64,000 bases of DNA from JALORV01 sp963703945 (GTDB lineage: Bacteria > Pseudomonadota > Gammaproteobacteria > Burkholderiales > Burkholderiaceae_F), in the NCBI GenBank assembly GCA_963703945.1, contig CAVPGM010000025.1:186001-250000 (forward strand), given 5' to 3'. This document shows positions 19,970-29,095 of the stretch, one piece after another. Both the position numbers and the translations under genes were made by a program. Numbering within the stretch: the stretch's first letter is position 1; every line of letters begins with the position of its first letter. The notes under the pieces are model-generated. The model had not been told where the DNA came from, ran no database searches, and saw nothing but the letters and a program-made list of their open reading frames with translations.

Positions 19970-21021
19970 ATGAGCAAGGTCCGCAGCGACTACGTCCGAC
20001 CGGTCGACTTCAAGCACGGCCGCGTCGACATGAGCCACGGCGGCGGCGGCCGCGCGATGGCGCAGCTGATCGAGGAGCTGTTTGCCCGCGCGTTCGCCAA
20101 CGAGTGGCTCGCGCAGGGCAACGACAACGCGCTCTTCACGGTGCCGGCCGGCCGCATGGTGATGGCAACCGACAGCCACGTCGTGTCGCCGCTCGAATTC
20201 CCCGGCGGCGACATCGGCGCGCCTCGCGGTGCACGGCACGATCAACGACGTCGCGATGGCGGGCGCCCGGCCGCTCTACCTCGCGGCGGGCTTCATCCTC
20301 GAGGAAGGCTTGCCGCTCGCGACGCTGAAGCGCATCGTCGAGTCGATGGCGCCGGCCGCGCGCGAAGCCGGCGTCCCGGTCGTCACCGGCGACACCAAGG
20401 TCGTCGAGCAGGGCAAGGGCGACGGCGTCTTCATCACGACGACCGGCATCGGCGTCGTGCCGCCCGGCGTGCGAAATCTCGGGCGATCGCGCCCGGCCGG
20501 GTGACACGATCCTGGTGTCCGGCACGATCGGCGATCACGGCGTCGCGATCATGTCGCTGCGCGAGAACCTGACCTTCGAAACGACGATCCGCTCGGACAC
20601 GGCCGCGCTGCACGGGCTGGTGGCGCAGATGGTCGAAGCGGTGCCGACGATCCGTTGCCTGCGCGACCCGACGCGCGGCGGGCTCGGCACGACGCTGAAC
20701 GAGTTCGCGCGCCAGTCGGGCGTCGGCATGCTGATCCGCGAAGCGGCGATCCCGGTGCGACCCGAAGTCAGTGCGGCCTGCGAATTCCTCGGGCTCGACC
20801 CGCTGTATGTCGCCAACGAGGGCAAGCTGATCGCGATCTGTCCGCCGGAGGATGCCGAGCGCCTGCTCGCGGCGATGCGCACTCATCCGCGTGGCGCCGA
20901 CAGCGCGATCATCGGCGAGGTCGTCGCCGATGCGCACTGCTTCGTGCAGATGGAGACCAGTTTCGGCGGCCGCCGCGTCGTCGACTGGCTCACCGGCGAG
21001 CAGTTGCCGCGCATCTGCTGA
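19970..21021 (+). CDS. hypE: HypE carbamoyl-dehydrating cyanide-ligand enzyme (two frameshifts)
   Basis: Takes the carbamoyl group from HypF on its C-terminal Cys and dehydrates it with ATP to a thiocyanate, the source of the CN ligands. Starts MSKVRSDYVRPVDF and contains MSHGGGGRAMAQLIEE. After one extra base near 20222 it resumes at GTINDVAMAGARPLYLAAGF; a second near 20470 leads to SGTIGDHGVAIMSLRENL. The last residues are LPRIC, with the carbamoylated terminal Cys. About 350 residues. The start follows the hypD stop by 16 bases. Confidence 0.94.
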
Positions 21022-21043
21022 GACAGGTCGGAGGCCGCGCGCC

Positions 21044-22752
21044 GTGCGCATCCTGCTGCTCGCGCACTCGTTCAACAGCCTGACGCAGCGGCTGTGGGTC
21101 GAACTCGCGGCGCTCGGCCACGAGCTTTCGCTCGAACTCGACGTCAGCGATGCGCTGACCGCAGACGCGGTGCGGCGCTTCGCGCCCGACGTGGTGCTCG
21201 CGCCGTTCCTGAAGCGCGCGATTCCGGAAGACGTCTGGCGCAGCGTGCGCTGCCTCGTGGTCCACCCCGGCATCGTCGGCGACCGCGGACCGTCGGCACT
21301 CGACTGGGCGGTGCAGGACGGTGAGACCGACTGGGGCGTGACGGTGCTGCAGGCCAATGCCGTCATGGATGCCGGCGACATCTGGGCGACCGCCGAATTC
21401 CCGATGCGCGCCACCAGCAAGGGCAGCCTGTATCGCAACGAGGTGACCGAAGCGGCCGTGGTCGCGGTGCGCGCGGCGCTGGAAGCGGATCGCGGCCGGC
21501 GCCGCGCCGACGCCGCTGTCGCAATGGCCCGGCGCGCGCGGACGCCAGCGGCCGCTGATGCGCCAGGCCGACCGTGCGATCGACTGGCATCGCGACGCGA
21601 CCGACACCGTGCTGCGCAAGCTGCGCGCCGCCGACGGCGTGCCCGGCGTCGCCGACCGCATTCTCGGCCTCGACGTGCACTGCTATGACGCGCACCCGGA
21701 GCGTCTGCTGCGCGGGTCGCCGGGCGACCGTGATCGCCCAGCGCCACCAGGCCATCTGCCGCGCGACCGTCGACGGTGCGGTCTGGATCACGCACCTGAA
21801 GGCCGTCGCCGATGCGGAGCGTCCGTTCAAGCTGCCGGCCGCGATGGTGCTGCGCGAGCGGCTGGATGGCGTTCCCGAAATCGCCGCGCCGGCCGGCGCC
21901 GTGGCGGACTCGACCTGGAGCGACCTCCGGTACGAGGAGCACGGCCACGTCGGTGTGCTGCACTTTCCCTTCTACAACGGCGCGATGTCGAGCGCTGCAG
22001 TGCGAGCGGCTGACCGCCGCCTATCGCGCGGCATGCCGCCGGCCGACGCGCGTCATCGTGCTGGCCGGCGGTCACGACTTCTGGAGCAACGGCATCCACC
22101 TGAACGTGATCGAGGCCTCGGCCCAGCCCGCCGAGGAATCGCGTGCGCAACATCGATGCGATCGACGATCTCGCGCTGGCGATCCTCGAGACCCGATCGC
22201 ACCTGACGCTCGCGGCGCTGCAGGGCAACGCGGGCGCTGGCGGCGTCTTTCTTGCGCTTGCCGCCGACCGTGTCGTCGCGCGCGACGGCATCGTGCTGAA
22301 TCCGCACTACAAGGGCATGGGGAACCTCTACGGCTCGGAGTACTGGACCTATCTGCTGCCGCGGCGCCTCGGCGAGGCCGGCGCGCGCGCATTGACCGAA
22401 GGTCGGCTGCCGATGGGTGCCTCGACGGCGCGGCAGCTTGGCCTCGTCGACGACTGCTACGACACAACGCCGCCGAGCCTTCCTGAGTCGCGCCCTCGAA
22501 GACGCCGCTCGGCTCGCCGTCGAAGATTTCACCGACCGGCTGGCCGAAAAGTGCGAGCGCCGGGCCGCCGACGAGGCCCGCAAGCCGCTCGCGGCCTACC
22601 GCGCCGAGGAAATGGAGAAAATGCGGCTCAACTTCTTCGGCTTTGATTCCAGCTACCACGTGGCCCGTTACAACTTCGTGCGCAAGATGCCGAAGTCGCG
22701 AACGCCGTCCTACCTGGCGCGGCACCGCGCACTGCAGACAGCGATCTGCTAA
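21044..22752 (+). CDS. hypX: HypX/HoxX, CO-ligand synthesis protein (several frameshifts)
   Basis: HypX makes the active-site CO ligand from formyl-tetrahydrofolate through formyl-CoA, allowing hydrogenase maturation in air. The N-terminal part (GTG 21044, VRILLLAHSFNSLTQRL, residues 1-250) is formyltransferase-like with VVHPGIVGDRGPSALDWA. The C-terminal part is crotonase-like, with LTLAALQGNAGAGGVFLAL, HYKGMGNLYGSEYWTYLLPR and the final FGFDSSYHVARYNFVRK. Between 21480 and 22480 the frame changes at least five times, yet all pieces are present in order; about 568 residues. GGTCGGAGG precedes the start. It is the last gene of the hup/hyp operon and fits the oxygen-tolerant type of HupS. Confidence 0.9.
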
Positions 22753-22819
22753 GTCCTTGCGCCGCGCGCGCGGCACATCGGTTGCTCCGCGAATGGAAGC
22801 ACAGACCAGGGAGCAGCTC

Positions 22820-23287
22820 ATGGCCAAGGCATCCCGCTCGATTACGGTGCGCGCGCCGCTGCGCAGCGTCTACAACCAATGGACACAGTTCGAGCAGTTT
22901 CCACAGTTCATGGAAGGCGTGCGCTCGGTGCAGCAGATCGATGACACGACGCTGCGGTGGACCGCTCAGGTCGCCGGCAAAGACGTCTCATGGACCTCGC
23001 GCATCACCGAACAGGTCCCCGATCAAGTGATCGCATGGGAAAGCACCTCGGGCAAGCTCAACCACGGCCGTGTCATCTTCAGCCCCAACGGCACCGATCA
23101 GACGACGCTTACCGTGGTGATCGAGTACGACCCGGAGGGCGTCGTTGAGAACGTCGGCGATGCGCTCGGCTTCGTCGAGCGTCGCCTCGAAGGCGACCTG
23201 CAGCGCTTCCGCGAATTCATCGAGCGCCTGGGCCGGGAAACCGGCGGATGGCGCGGTGAAGTCCACGCCGGAGAGGAAACGAGCTAG
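22820..23287 (+). CDS. SRPBCC-family polyketide cyclase/dehydrase-like protein
   Basis: A 155-residue single-domain START/SRPBCC fold: SRSITVRAPLRSVYNQWTQF, EQFPQFMEGVRSVQQ, then WTSRITEQVPDQVIAWES and GRVIFSP. Such proteins bind hydrophobic ligands; the substrate is unknown. I chose ATG 22820 because AGGGAG lies eight bases before it; ATG 22793 is an alternative. It overlaps the 3' end of the convergent isomerase gene by four bases. Intact frame. Confidence 0.75.
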   Translation: MAKASRSITVRAPLRSVYNQWTQFEQFPQFMEGVRSVQQIDDTTLRWTAQVAGKDVSWTSRITEQVPDQVIAWESTSGKLNHGRVIFSPNGTDQTTLTVVIEYDPEGVVENVGDALGFVERRLEGDLQRFREFIERLGRETGGWRGEVHAGEETS

Positions 23288-23914
23288 CGGCGCGCGCCGA
23301 TCTTCGCTTCGCGCGCGGCCCGCATCGCCTCCGAGTCGTACAGCGGATCGCCGCGCAGGAAAGCTCGCAGCATCCGCAGCGAGTCAAGACCCCAGAACAG
23401 CCGATTTTCCACCGTCAGCGTCGGGACCCCGAATACACCTCGCGCGGCCGCCGCTTCGGTGTTCTGCCTGAGCGCCGCCTTGATATGCGGCGCATCGATT
23501 TCGGGCGGCTCGCGTTCGAGACGCCAGCCGCGCAAGAACCGCTCGCCACATCGCTTCGCTCTCCGGGTCCGCGCCGTCCGTATAAAGGACATCGAACACG
23601 GAAGAAACGACCTGCGGCGTGCCGCCGCAAGCCAAGATCAGGCGCAGGTAACGGATCGGATTGAACGGATGGACCGCCGGCATCCGGAATGGAATAGCGA
23701 GTTGCTGCGCCGTCCACGTGGCGAGCTCGTAGGTGAACTGGCGCTTGCGCTCGATCTCGGCCGGCCCCTTGTGGCCGAAGTGATTGAGCAGCCCGGCGAA
23801 TAGCACCGGCCGCAGCTCCAGATCGACCGGCAGCGGTTCACGCCGCAGCACCACGTCGACCAGGTAGGACCATGGGGAGATCACGTCGAAGTAGAAGGTG
23901 GCTTGCCCGGACAT
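23284..23914 (-). CDS. 2-Hydroxychromene-2-carboxylate isomerase, DsbA/kappa-GST family (one frameshift)
   Basis: The N-terminus TFYFDVISPWSYLVDVV carries the SPWSY glutathione-contact motif of kappa-GST/HCCA isomerases. It continues with LRPVLFAGLLNHFGHKGPAE, AIPFRMPAVHPFNPI and, after a slip near 23540, a C-terminal part with ALRQNTEAAAARGVFGVPTL and FWGLDSLRML. About 210 residues. Family members isomerise a naphthalene-catabolic intermediate, but many are general GSH-dependent enzymes, and no catabolic cluster lies here. The reaction is therefore uncertain. Confidence 0.8.
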
Positions 23915-23948
23915 AGTTCGCTGCGCTTACAGAAACGATGGGGACGCG

Positions 23949-23966
23949 TTCGCATGCGCATGCGAA
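23949..23966. repeat. Perfect 18-bp palindrome TTCGCATGCGCATGCGAA
   Basis: A perfect inverted repeat 35 bases upstream of the start of the HCCA isomerase gene, in a 359-base gene-free stretch (23915-24273). It could be an operator for that gene. Apart from this palindrome, two copies of the string GGGGACA (24180 and 24203 area) and the hairpin at 24241, I see nothing recognisable in this stretch. Confidence 0.7.
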
Positions 23967-24240
23967 TCTTGCGCCTGCCCGGCTACGTCAGGGCGTGGCA
24001 CCGATCGGTCGAGATTGAACCGCACCCGGCGCAGCGCGACGGCCGAGCGGGTGCGACGGCTGTTTTTGAGCAGGAATGTCGTGAAACGATTGGCAAGCGA
24101 CCCTGCCGCCGCCCGAGGATCTGATCCTTCACGCACGGCCGTTGTCGACCGTTTGCGGACCTTAAGCCATTCTCGAGAGGGGACACACTGACTCGCTAAG
24201 AAGGGGACATCACGTCTTGCGGCAGAACACTAGGCGTGCA

Positions 24241-24262
24241 CCGCCGCGGGCGACCGCGGCGG
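24241..24262 (-). terminator. Strong hairpin 3' of the alpha/beta hydrolase gene
   Basis: CCGCCGCGG pairs perfectly with CCGCGGCGG around a GCGA tetraloop, 12 bases beyond the hydrolase stop codon. No T run follows on either strand, so it may act as an RNA-stabilising hairpin or a factor-assisted terminator. Confidence 0.5.
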
Positions 24263-24273
24263 GCTTGATGCCA

Positions 24274-24970
24274 CTACTTCGTCACTGATGTCGCCGCCTT
24301 ATCGATCACATCGGCGACCGCTTGCGGCCGCGAAACATAGACAGCATGGCTGCCAGGCACTTCGCGTCACCCGTGCGCCGGCACGAGCGGCCATCGCACG
24401 TTGCGCCGGCGGCGGGATCATCCGTCGTCAGCGGCCACGAGGTACCAGCTCGGCTTGGTCTTCCAGGCTGGCGTGCTCACCTCGCCGCTCAGCGCGTTGA
24501 CGCCCCACGGCACCTGCGACGCGGCCATGAAGCTGGCGGTCCGCTCGTCGACATCGGCCGCGAACGAGGCCGCGAACTTCGCCTGGTCGAGCAACAGGAA
24601 GCCGTCTTGCGGCGGCAGGATCGGCGGCACGGGCGCGCCGGGCGCCGGATTGGAGATGAGCGACTGGACCGACTCGCCTTTGTCGGGCGCGAAGGCGGCG
24701 ATGTACACCAACCCGGCGACCTTGGGATCGGTGCCGGCTTCGGTGACCACCACGCCGCCGTAGGAGTGGCCGACAAGCAGCACCGTTGCCGCTCTGGGCA
24801 GCGACCACACGCTTGGTGAACGCCACGTCGTCGGCCAGCGACGTGGTCGGGTTCTGAACGACGGTGACGTTGTAGCCGTCCTTCTTGAGGATGTCGTAGA
24901 CGCCTTGCCAGCCCGAGCCGTCGACGAAGCCGCCGTGGATCAAAACGATGCTGATTGCCGGTGCATTCAT
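24274..24970 (-). CDS. Alpha/beta hydrolase, EstC/YdeN-like (three frameshifts)
   Basis: Serine hydrolase with the oxyanion strand ISIVLIHGGFVDGSGW, the nucleophile elbow VLLVGHSYGGVVVTEAG (Ser about residue 78), an Asp region LVAADD, and the catalytic His region GSHAVYVSRPQAV. The frame slips near 24805, 24422 and 24360. In the corrected frame the protein ends VIDKAATSVTK with TAG at 24274-24276, about 231 residues. This group covers many small esterases; the substrate is unknown. It is 73 bases downstream of pirin and probably in the same transcript. The start ATG at 24970 has GAAAGAAAG upstream. Confidence 0.8.
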
Positions 24971-25043
24971 GATGGATCTCGCTTTCTTTCAGGGTTGAGG
25001 GATTGAGGAAGTAACTCTCCATTGACAACTAGTAGGGCCGGGC

Positions 25044-25932
25044 TCATTGGGCGCTAGACCTGATTTGTGGAGTGATTCGACCGAAGCGGCCGGAATTAAA
25101 GTCCTCGATGGCCTCGGCGATCTGCGCCTCGCTGTTCATCACGAAGGGGCCATAGCCGACGATCGGTTCGTTCAATGGTTCGCCGCTGAGCACCAGCAGG
25201 GAGGCGTCGCTGTTCGCTTCCAGCATCACCTCGCCAGCGTCGCGGTCCAGGATGACCAGCTGCGCTTCACGCACGATCTCGCCGCCATTGACCTGCACCG
25301 TTCCGCGCAGCACCACCAAAGCCGCCGTACGCCCCGCTTTGAAAGCGAGGCTGGTGCTACGACCCTGTTGCAGGCGACAGATCCCAGACGTCCATCGGGC
25401 TGAAGGTATGAGCCGGGCCAGTGCGTCCGCCGTACTCGCCGGCAATCACGCGCAAGCGGCCCGCGTCTTCGGGCAGGTCGACCACTGGAATGTCCTGCCG
25501 CAGCAGGGTCTGGTATCGCGGAGCGGTCATCTTGTCCTTGGCCGGCAGGTTGACCCACAGCTGCACCATCTCCAGCGTGCCGCCGGATCTGGCAAAAGCC
25601 TGCGAGTGGAATTCCTCGTGCAGGATGCCGGCGCCCGCCGTCATCCACTGCACATCGCCCGGGCCGATAGTGCCGCCGGCGCCGGTGGAGTCGCGGTGCT
25701 GCACTTCGCCCTGGTAGACGATGGTCACCGTCTCGAAGCCGCGGTGCGGATGCTCGCCCACACCGCGCCGGTCGGTGGTCGGCGTGAACGACGCCGGGCC
25801 GGCATAGTCCAGCAGCAGGAACGGGCTCAGATGCCGGCCGTGGCTGTTGTACGAGAACAGCGAGCGCACCGGAAAGCCGTCGCCGACCCAGTGCTGGCCG
25901 GGAGCGTTGTAGATGCCGAGAATCTTCTTCAT
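25044..25932 (-). CDS. Pirin-family protein (one frameshift)
   Basis: Bicupin pirin, about 295 residues. The N-terminal cupin has the metal ligands of the family: GEHPHRGFETVTIV (two His), EVQHRDS and ILHEEFH (His and Glu). The frame slips near 25380; the C-terminal cupin then reads LVVLRGTVQVNGG and LVLSGEPLNEPIVGYGPF. Bacterial pirins of this type often have quercetinase or stress roles. The start MKKILGIYNAPGQHW follows AGGAGAAAGG, and one copy of the repeated regulatory unit lies directly upstream (25943-26046), so it probably belongs to the LysR regulon described below. Confidence 0.88.
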
Positions 25933-25942
25933 TGCCTTTCTC

Positions 25943-26046
25943 CTGATTGAGGGCTCGGATCGAGCCGCCACGTCAAGACGATATGGGTAGAGCGCTGGCA
26001 CCGGTAGACGGCGTCTTGTGGACTCATCGTTCCACTGAAGGAACGA
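25943..26046. promoter_or_regulatory. Regulatory repeat unit 1, upstream of pirin
   Basis: First of three related units. It starts CTGATTGAGGGCTCGGAT, continues through AGACGATATGGGTAGAG and GGTAGACGGCG, and ends with the palindrome TCGTTCC-ACTGAA-GGAACGA at 26027-26046. About 85 percent of bases agree with unit 3 by eye. It lies 10 bases before the pirin start and also covers the last codons of the SnoaL-like gene. Confidence 0.75.
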
Positions 26047-26557
26047 GGTCTTCCCCACCAGCGCGAGAAGCGCTGCGGCGTGAGAAGGCCGTAGCTACGT
26101 CCTTCACTTGCTGCGGTGATACACCTGAAGGGGTCGTTTGACCTATTCGCACGGAAGCAATCGCCTCGCGCAGCGGAATGGGGTTCAAGTACTCGCGCCA
26201 GTGGCTGATGCGTCCGTCGGAGACGCGAAACAGGATGATGTACTTTTGACGGTACTGATACCCACTTTGGGCTACCACACCTTGCCCATCCAGTTCAGCG
26301 AAGAACAGATCCGGATCGCCGCCGGGATGAATACGAATATTGTGAAGATCCCAGCCGGTAAAGAGGCCGCGCTCTTTGCCGAGAAACTGCTCCAGAAATT
26401 CAACCACCGTACCTTTTCCTTCAACGCGGTCAGGCAAGCCCGGCAAGGCAAATGGCATTTCAAAAACAATGTTCTCCGCCAAGACGTCGCCCATTCCTTG
26501 AACATCCTGCTTTGCTTCCGCTTCCAGAAATTTGCTGACTATTTCTTTGCCATTCAT
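26024..26557 (-). CDS. SnoaL/NTF2-like protein
   Basis: The N-terminal 130 residues form an NTF2-like fold (MNGKEIVSKFLEAEAKQDV, MPFALPGLPDRVEGKGTVVE, KYIILFRVSDGRISHWREYL, NPIPLREA). Such proteins act as cyclases or isomerases on small ligands. The last roughly 30 residues are basic, unlike the family, and the final codons are encoded by the palindrome of repeat unit 1, so the true domain may end near 26150 and the tail may be acquired. Base composition is visibly less GC-rich than in the flanking genes, suggesting transfer. Unit 2 lies right upstream. Confidence 0.7.
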   Translation of the reverse strand: MNGKEIVSKFLEAEAKQDVQGMGDVLAENIVFEMPFALPGLPDRVEGKGTVVEFLEQFLGKERGLFTGWDLHNIRIHPGGDPDLFFAELDGQGVVAQSGYQYRQKYIILFRVSDGRISHWREYLNPIPLREAIASVRIGQTTPSGVSPQQVKDVATAFSRRSASRAGGEDLVPSVER

Positions 26558-26582
26558 TCCAGGTTCCTCTTTTCCATCGTTC

Positions 26583-26664
26583 CGTCACGACTTGGACGAT
26601 AAAGACGGAGCGCGGGTACCGGTAGACGGCGATTTGCAGACTCACCGTTCCACTGAAGGAACGA
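26583..26664. promoter_or_regulatory. Regulatory repeat unit 2, upstream of the SnoaL-like gene
   Basis: A shorter copy that keeps CCGGTAGACGGCG-TTTG-AGACTCA and the palindrome CCGTTCC-ACTGAA-GGAACGA at 26645-26664; its left part is more diverged (CGTCACGACTTGGACGAT). It sits 26 bases before the SnoaL-like start and six bases after the stop of the broken MBL gene. Confidence 0.72.
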
Positions 26665-26670
26665 TGAACG

Positions 26671-26962
26671 CTAACGGCCAGAGGAATCGAAAGGGGAGAC
26701 TGCGAAGCGCTGCGAGGCGACTCCAGCGCGTGTAGCAACGATGGGTGTTTCATGCGCGGACCGCCACGGCAGGTCAGGCCACCATCGAGCGCCAGACGAT
26801 GCGCTGGTGGGCTCGATACTTTCTCCGGGACGCGGCACCAGCACATCGACGTTGCGGCACCTTGCCGCCGCGAGCACGCGCTCGACCGGCTCCGTCCAGC
26901 CGTGATGGGCCTGTTTGAGCAGTCCCCAATGCACTGGAATCATTCGTTTGCCGCCCACTAGC
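26671..26962 (-). pseudogene. MBL-fold hydrolase, 3' part separated by the IS element
   Basis: C-terminal portion beginning VGGKRMIPVHWGLLKQAHHG and continuing TEPVERVLAAARCRNVDVLV, PRPGES. This is the usual end of UlaG/RomA-like MBL-fold hydrolases, followed by an atypical Arg/Ser-rich tail to TGA at 26671. Deleting the IS and one copy of the duplicated ACTAGC joins it in frame to the 5' part at 28003 (AHRLV-GGKRM). It has no start of its own and is presumably not expressed. Confidence 0.9.
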
Positions 26963-28002
26963 TGTGAAGTTCCAATAGGTTGTTTCTGTTCACTCGGACT
27001 GAGTCTGGGAGACTGGCGGTTCTCTACGCCGACCAAACTCTCAGGAGCTCAGCCGAATGAACACGCACAAGAATGCCCGACTGACGTACGCGCGTCGAAT
27101 CGAGATGGTCACGGACATGGTTGAACGCGGGATGACGCCCTGCGCGGCAGCTGCCGCGCAGGGCGTGAGCGCGCCGACAGCGCGCAAGTGGCTGGGCCGT
27201 TACCTGGCGTTTGGCGAGGCGGCACTGGTGGACCGATCCTCGCGGCCGCGCGTCAGCCCGCGCTCGATCGCGCCCAGCTGCGCCCTGGCGATCGTGGAGT
27301 TGCGCCGGCGCCGTCTGACCCAGGCGCGCATCGCGGCCAGCCTGGCGGTGTCAGTCAGCACGGTCAGCCGGGTTTTGGCACGCGCCGGTCTGAGCAAGCT
27401 GCGCGATCTGGAGCCAGCCGCCGCCGTGCGGCGGTATGAGCATGCGGCCCCGGGCGAACTGCTGCACATCGATACCAAGAAGCTCGGCCGCATCGAACGG
27501 CCCAGCCACCGTGTGACCGGTAACCGCCGCGACTCGGCCAGCGGGGCTGGCTGGGAGTTCCTGTTCGTTGCGGTCGACGATCACGCGCGCATCGGCTTCA
27601 CCGACGTCTACGCCAACGAGCGCGCCCCGAGCGCCGTGCAGTTCCTGCACAACGCGATGGCCTACTTCAACTCCCTGGGGGTGCGCCTGAGGCGGGTGTT
27701 GACCGACAACGGTTCGGCCTTCCGCTCCCGTCCCTTCGCTGCGGCCTGCCGAACGCTCCGGCTCCACCACACCTTCACTCGACCCTACCGGCCGCAGACC
27801 AACGGCAAGGCCGAACGCTTCATCCAGTCCGCGCTGCGCGAGTGGGCCTATGCCTTCACCTACCAGCACTCCAACGAACGAACCGCAACCCTCGAGGCGT
27901 GGATGCACCACTACAACTGGCACCGACCTCATCAGGGCATCGGCGGCGCCACCCCCATGTCTCGACTCACGTCGTCAAGAAACAACCTCTTGACGCTTCA
28001 CA
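26963..28002 (+). mobile_element. IS481-family insertion sequence, complete, 1040 bp
   Basis: The ends are imperfect inverted repeats of 25 bases with 21 matches: left TGTGAAGTTCCAATAGGTTG (26963 on) and, read inward from 28002, TGTGAAGCGTCAAGAGGTTG. They are flanked by a 6-base target duplication ACTAGC at 26957-26962 and 28003-28008. It carries one transposase gene. Because both the duplication and the interrupted host reading frame are exact, the insertion looks recent. Confidence 0.93.
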
Positions 28003-28007
28003 ACTAG
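27057..28007 (+). CDS. IS481-family transposase (DDE integrase type)
   Basis: 316 residues and intact. An N-terminal helix-turn-helix region (RIEMVTDMVERGMTPCAAAA and SAPTARKWLGRYL) is followed by a second HTH (ARIAASLAVSVSTVSRVLAR) and an rve catalytic core. Asp lies in ELLHIDTKKLGRI, Asp in RVLTDNGSAF and Glu in TNGKAERFIQ. The stop TAG at 28005-28007 is not inside the element: it is formed by the last base of the IS and the target duplication. Likely active. Confidence 0.93.
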   Translation: MNTHKNARLTYARRIEMVTDMVERGMTPCAAAAAQGVSAPTARKWLGRYLAFGEAALVDRSSRPRVSPRSIAPSCALAIVELRRRRLTQARIAASLAVSVSTVSRVLARAGLSKLRDLEPAAAVRRYEHAAPGELLHIDTKKLGRIERPSHRVTGNRRDSASGAGWEFLFVAVDDHARIGFTDVYANERAPSAVQFLHNAMAYFNSLGVRLRRVLTDNGSAFRSRPFAAACRTLRLHHTFTRPYRPQTNGKAERFIQSALREWAYAFTYQHSNERTATLEAWMHHYNWHRPHQGIGGATPMSRLTSSRNNLLTLHN

Positions 28008-28910
28008 CCGATGCGCCTCCACCGCCTGCTCGGGGCCGAGATGCCAGTCGGGCCAATCTGCATCGTATTGGCCGGCCTCGATCAAAGTGACGTCGAAAGG
28101 TCCGAAGCGTCGGCCGATTTCCTCCAGCGCAGAATGAAATCCCGTATCACCGGAGTACCAGACGCGATGCTGCGCGCCGAGTAGCGCGTATCCGGCCCAT
28201 AGAGTGGCGTCACTTTGCAGCGAGATTCGTCCCGAGGCATGACGTGCAGGCGTGGCGATGATCTCAAGCGAGCCAACGCGCGCGGACTGCCACCAATCCA
28301 CTTCGACGATACGAGCGGCCGGTATCCCCCAGCGTTCGAGATACGCACCCACGCCGAGAGGCACGACGAACGTTGCATCCCAATTCGTCATGGCAGCAAT
28401 CGTCGACCGATCGAGATGATCGTAGTGATCATGGGAAATGAGGACGACGTCGATCCTCGGCAGCTCGCGCAACGCAACGGGAGCGGGATACCACCGTTTC
28501 GGTCCGACCCAACTCACCGGCGACGCTCGCTCGCTCCACAGGGGATCGATCAGCACCGTCGCGCCATCGATCTCGACCAGCACGGAAGAGTGCCCGAACC
28601 AGGTCACGCGCAGCCCAGACGCGGGCGGGCTACGCAACCACTTGCCGCCGTCGACCACGACCGGGACTGGAGTATCCGGAACTTCAGCCGGCGCGGAATT
28701 AAGCGAGCGCAAGAGCCCACCGAGCGTGTTCACCCACATGGGCTGCTCGTTTGTGAAGCCCCCTTCCGACCAATGCGGCGAGGCACGCATCCGACTCAGC
28801 CGCTCGCCGCTGGGTTGCGCACCCAATGAGGTGCAACCGAGGAGCGCCACAGCAGCCAGTGCGCTCACAACGATGGCGCTCACACTCGCCCATAACAACC
28901 AGAGCCTCAT
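28003..28910 (-). pseudogene. MBL-fold metallohydrolase (UlaG/RomA-like), 5' part, interrupted by IS481
   Basis: Begins with a lipoprotein-type signal (VVSALAAVALLGC, with Cys about residue 26). It has the metallo-beta-lactamase metal motif ISHDHYDHLD (HxHxDH), WFGHSSVLVEIDG, PARHASGR and YSGDTGF, then DVTLIEAGQYDADWPDWHLGP. The protein is cut after EAHRLV by the IS; 36-kDa-class relatives continue with the HWG segment now at 26671-26962. Repeat unit 3 lies upstream and is shared with the divergent lysR gene, so this was probably a target of that regulator. Confidence 0.9.
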
Positions 28911-28990
28911 GGCTGCTCACCTTTCGCAGGGGTTACTAACAACGGCACGCTTTCCGGCAGCAAACGTCGCCTGGCTGCGGCGTAGATCCC

Positions 28991-29095
28991 CTGATCGACG
29001 GCTCGGATAGAGCCGCCACGTGTCAGACGATATAAGTAGAGTGCTGGCGCCAGTAGACGGCATTTTTTAGACTCATCGTTCCAACGAAAGAACGA
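28991..29095. promoter_or_regulatory. Regulatory repeat unit 3, between MBL gene and lysR
   Basis: Full-length copy (CTGATCGACGGCTCGGATAG, AGACGATATAAGTAGAG, GTAGACGGCA, ACTCA). It ends in the palindrome TCGTTC-CAACGAAA-GAACGA at 29076-29095, whose last base is the A of the lysR ATG. Sitting in a divergent lysR promoter is the classical position for a LysR-type operator, and this anchors the interpretation of units 1 and 2. Confidence 0.78.
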
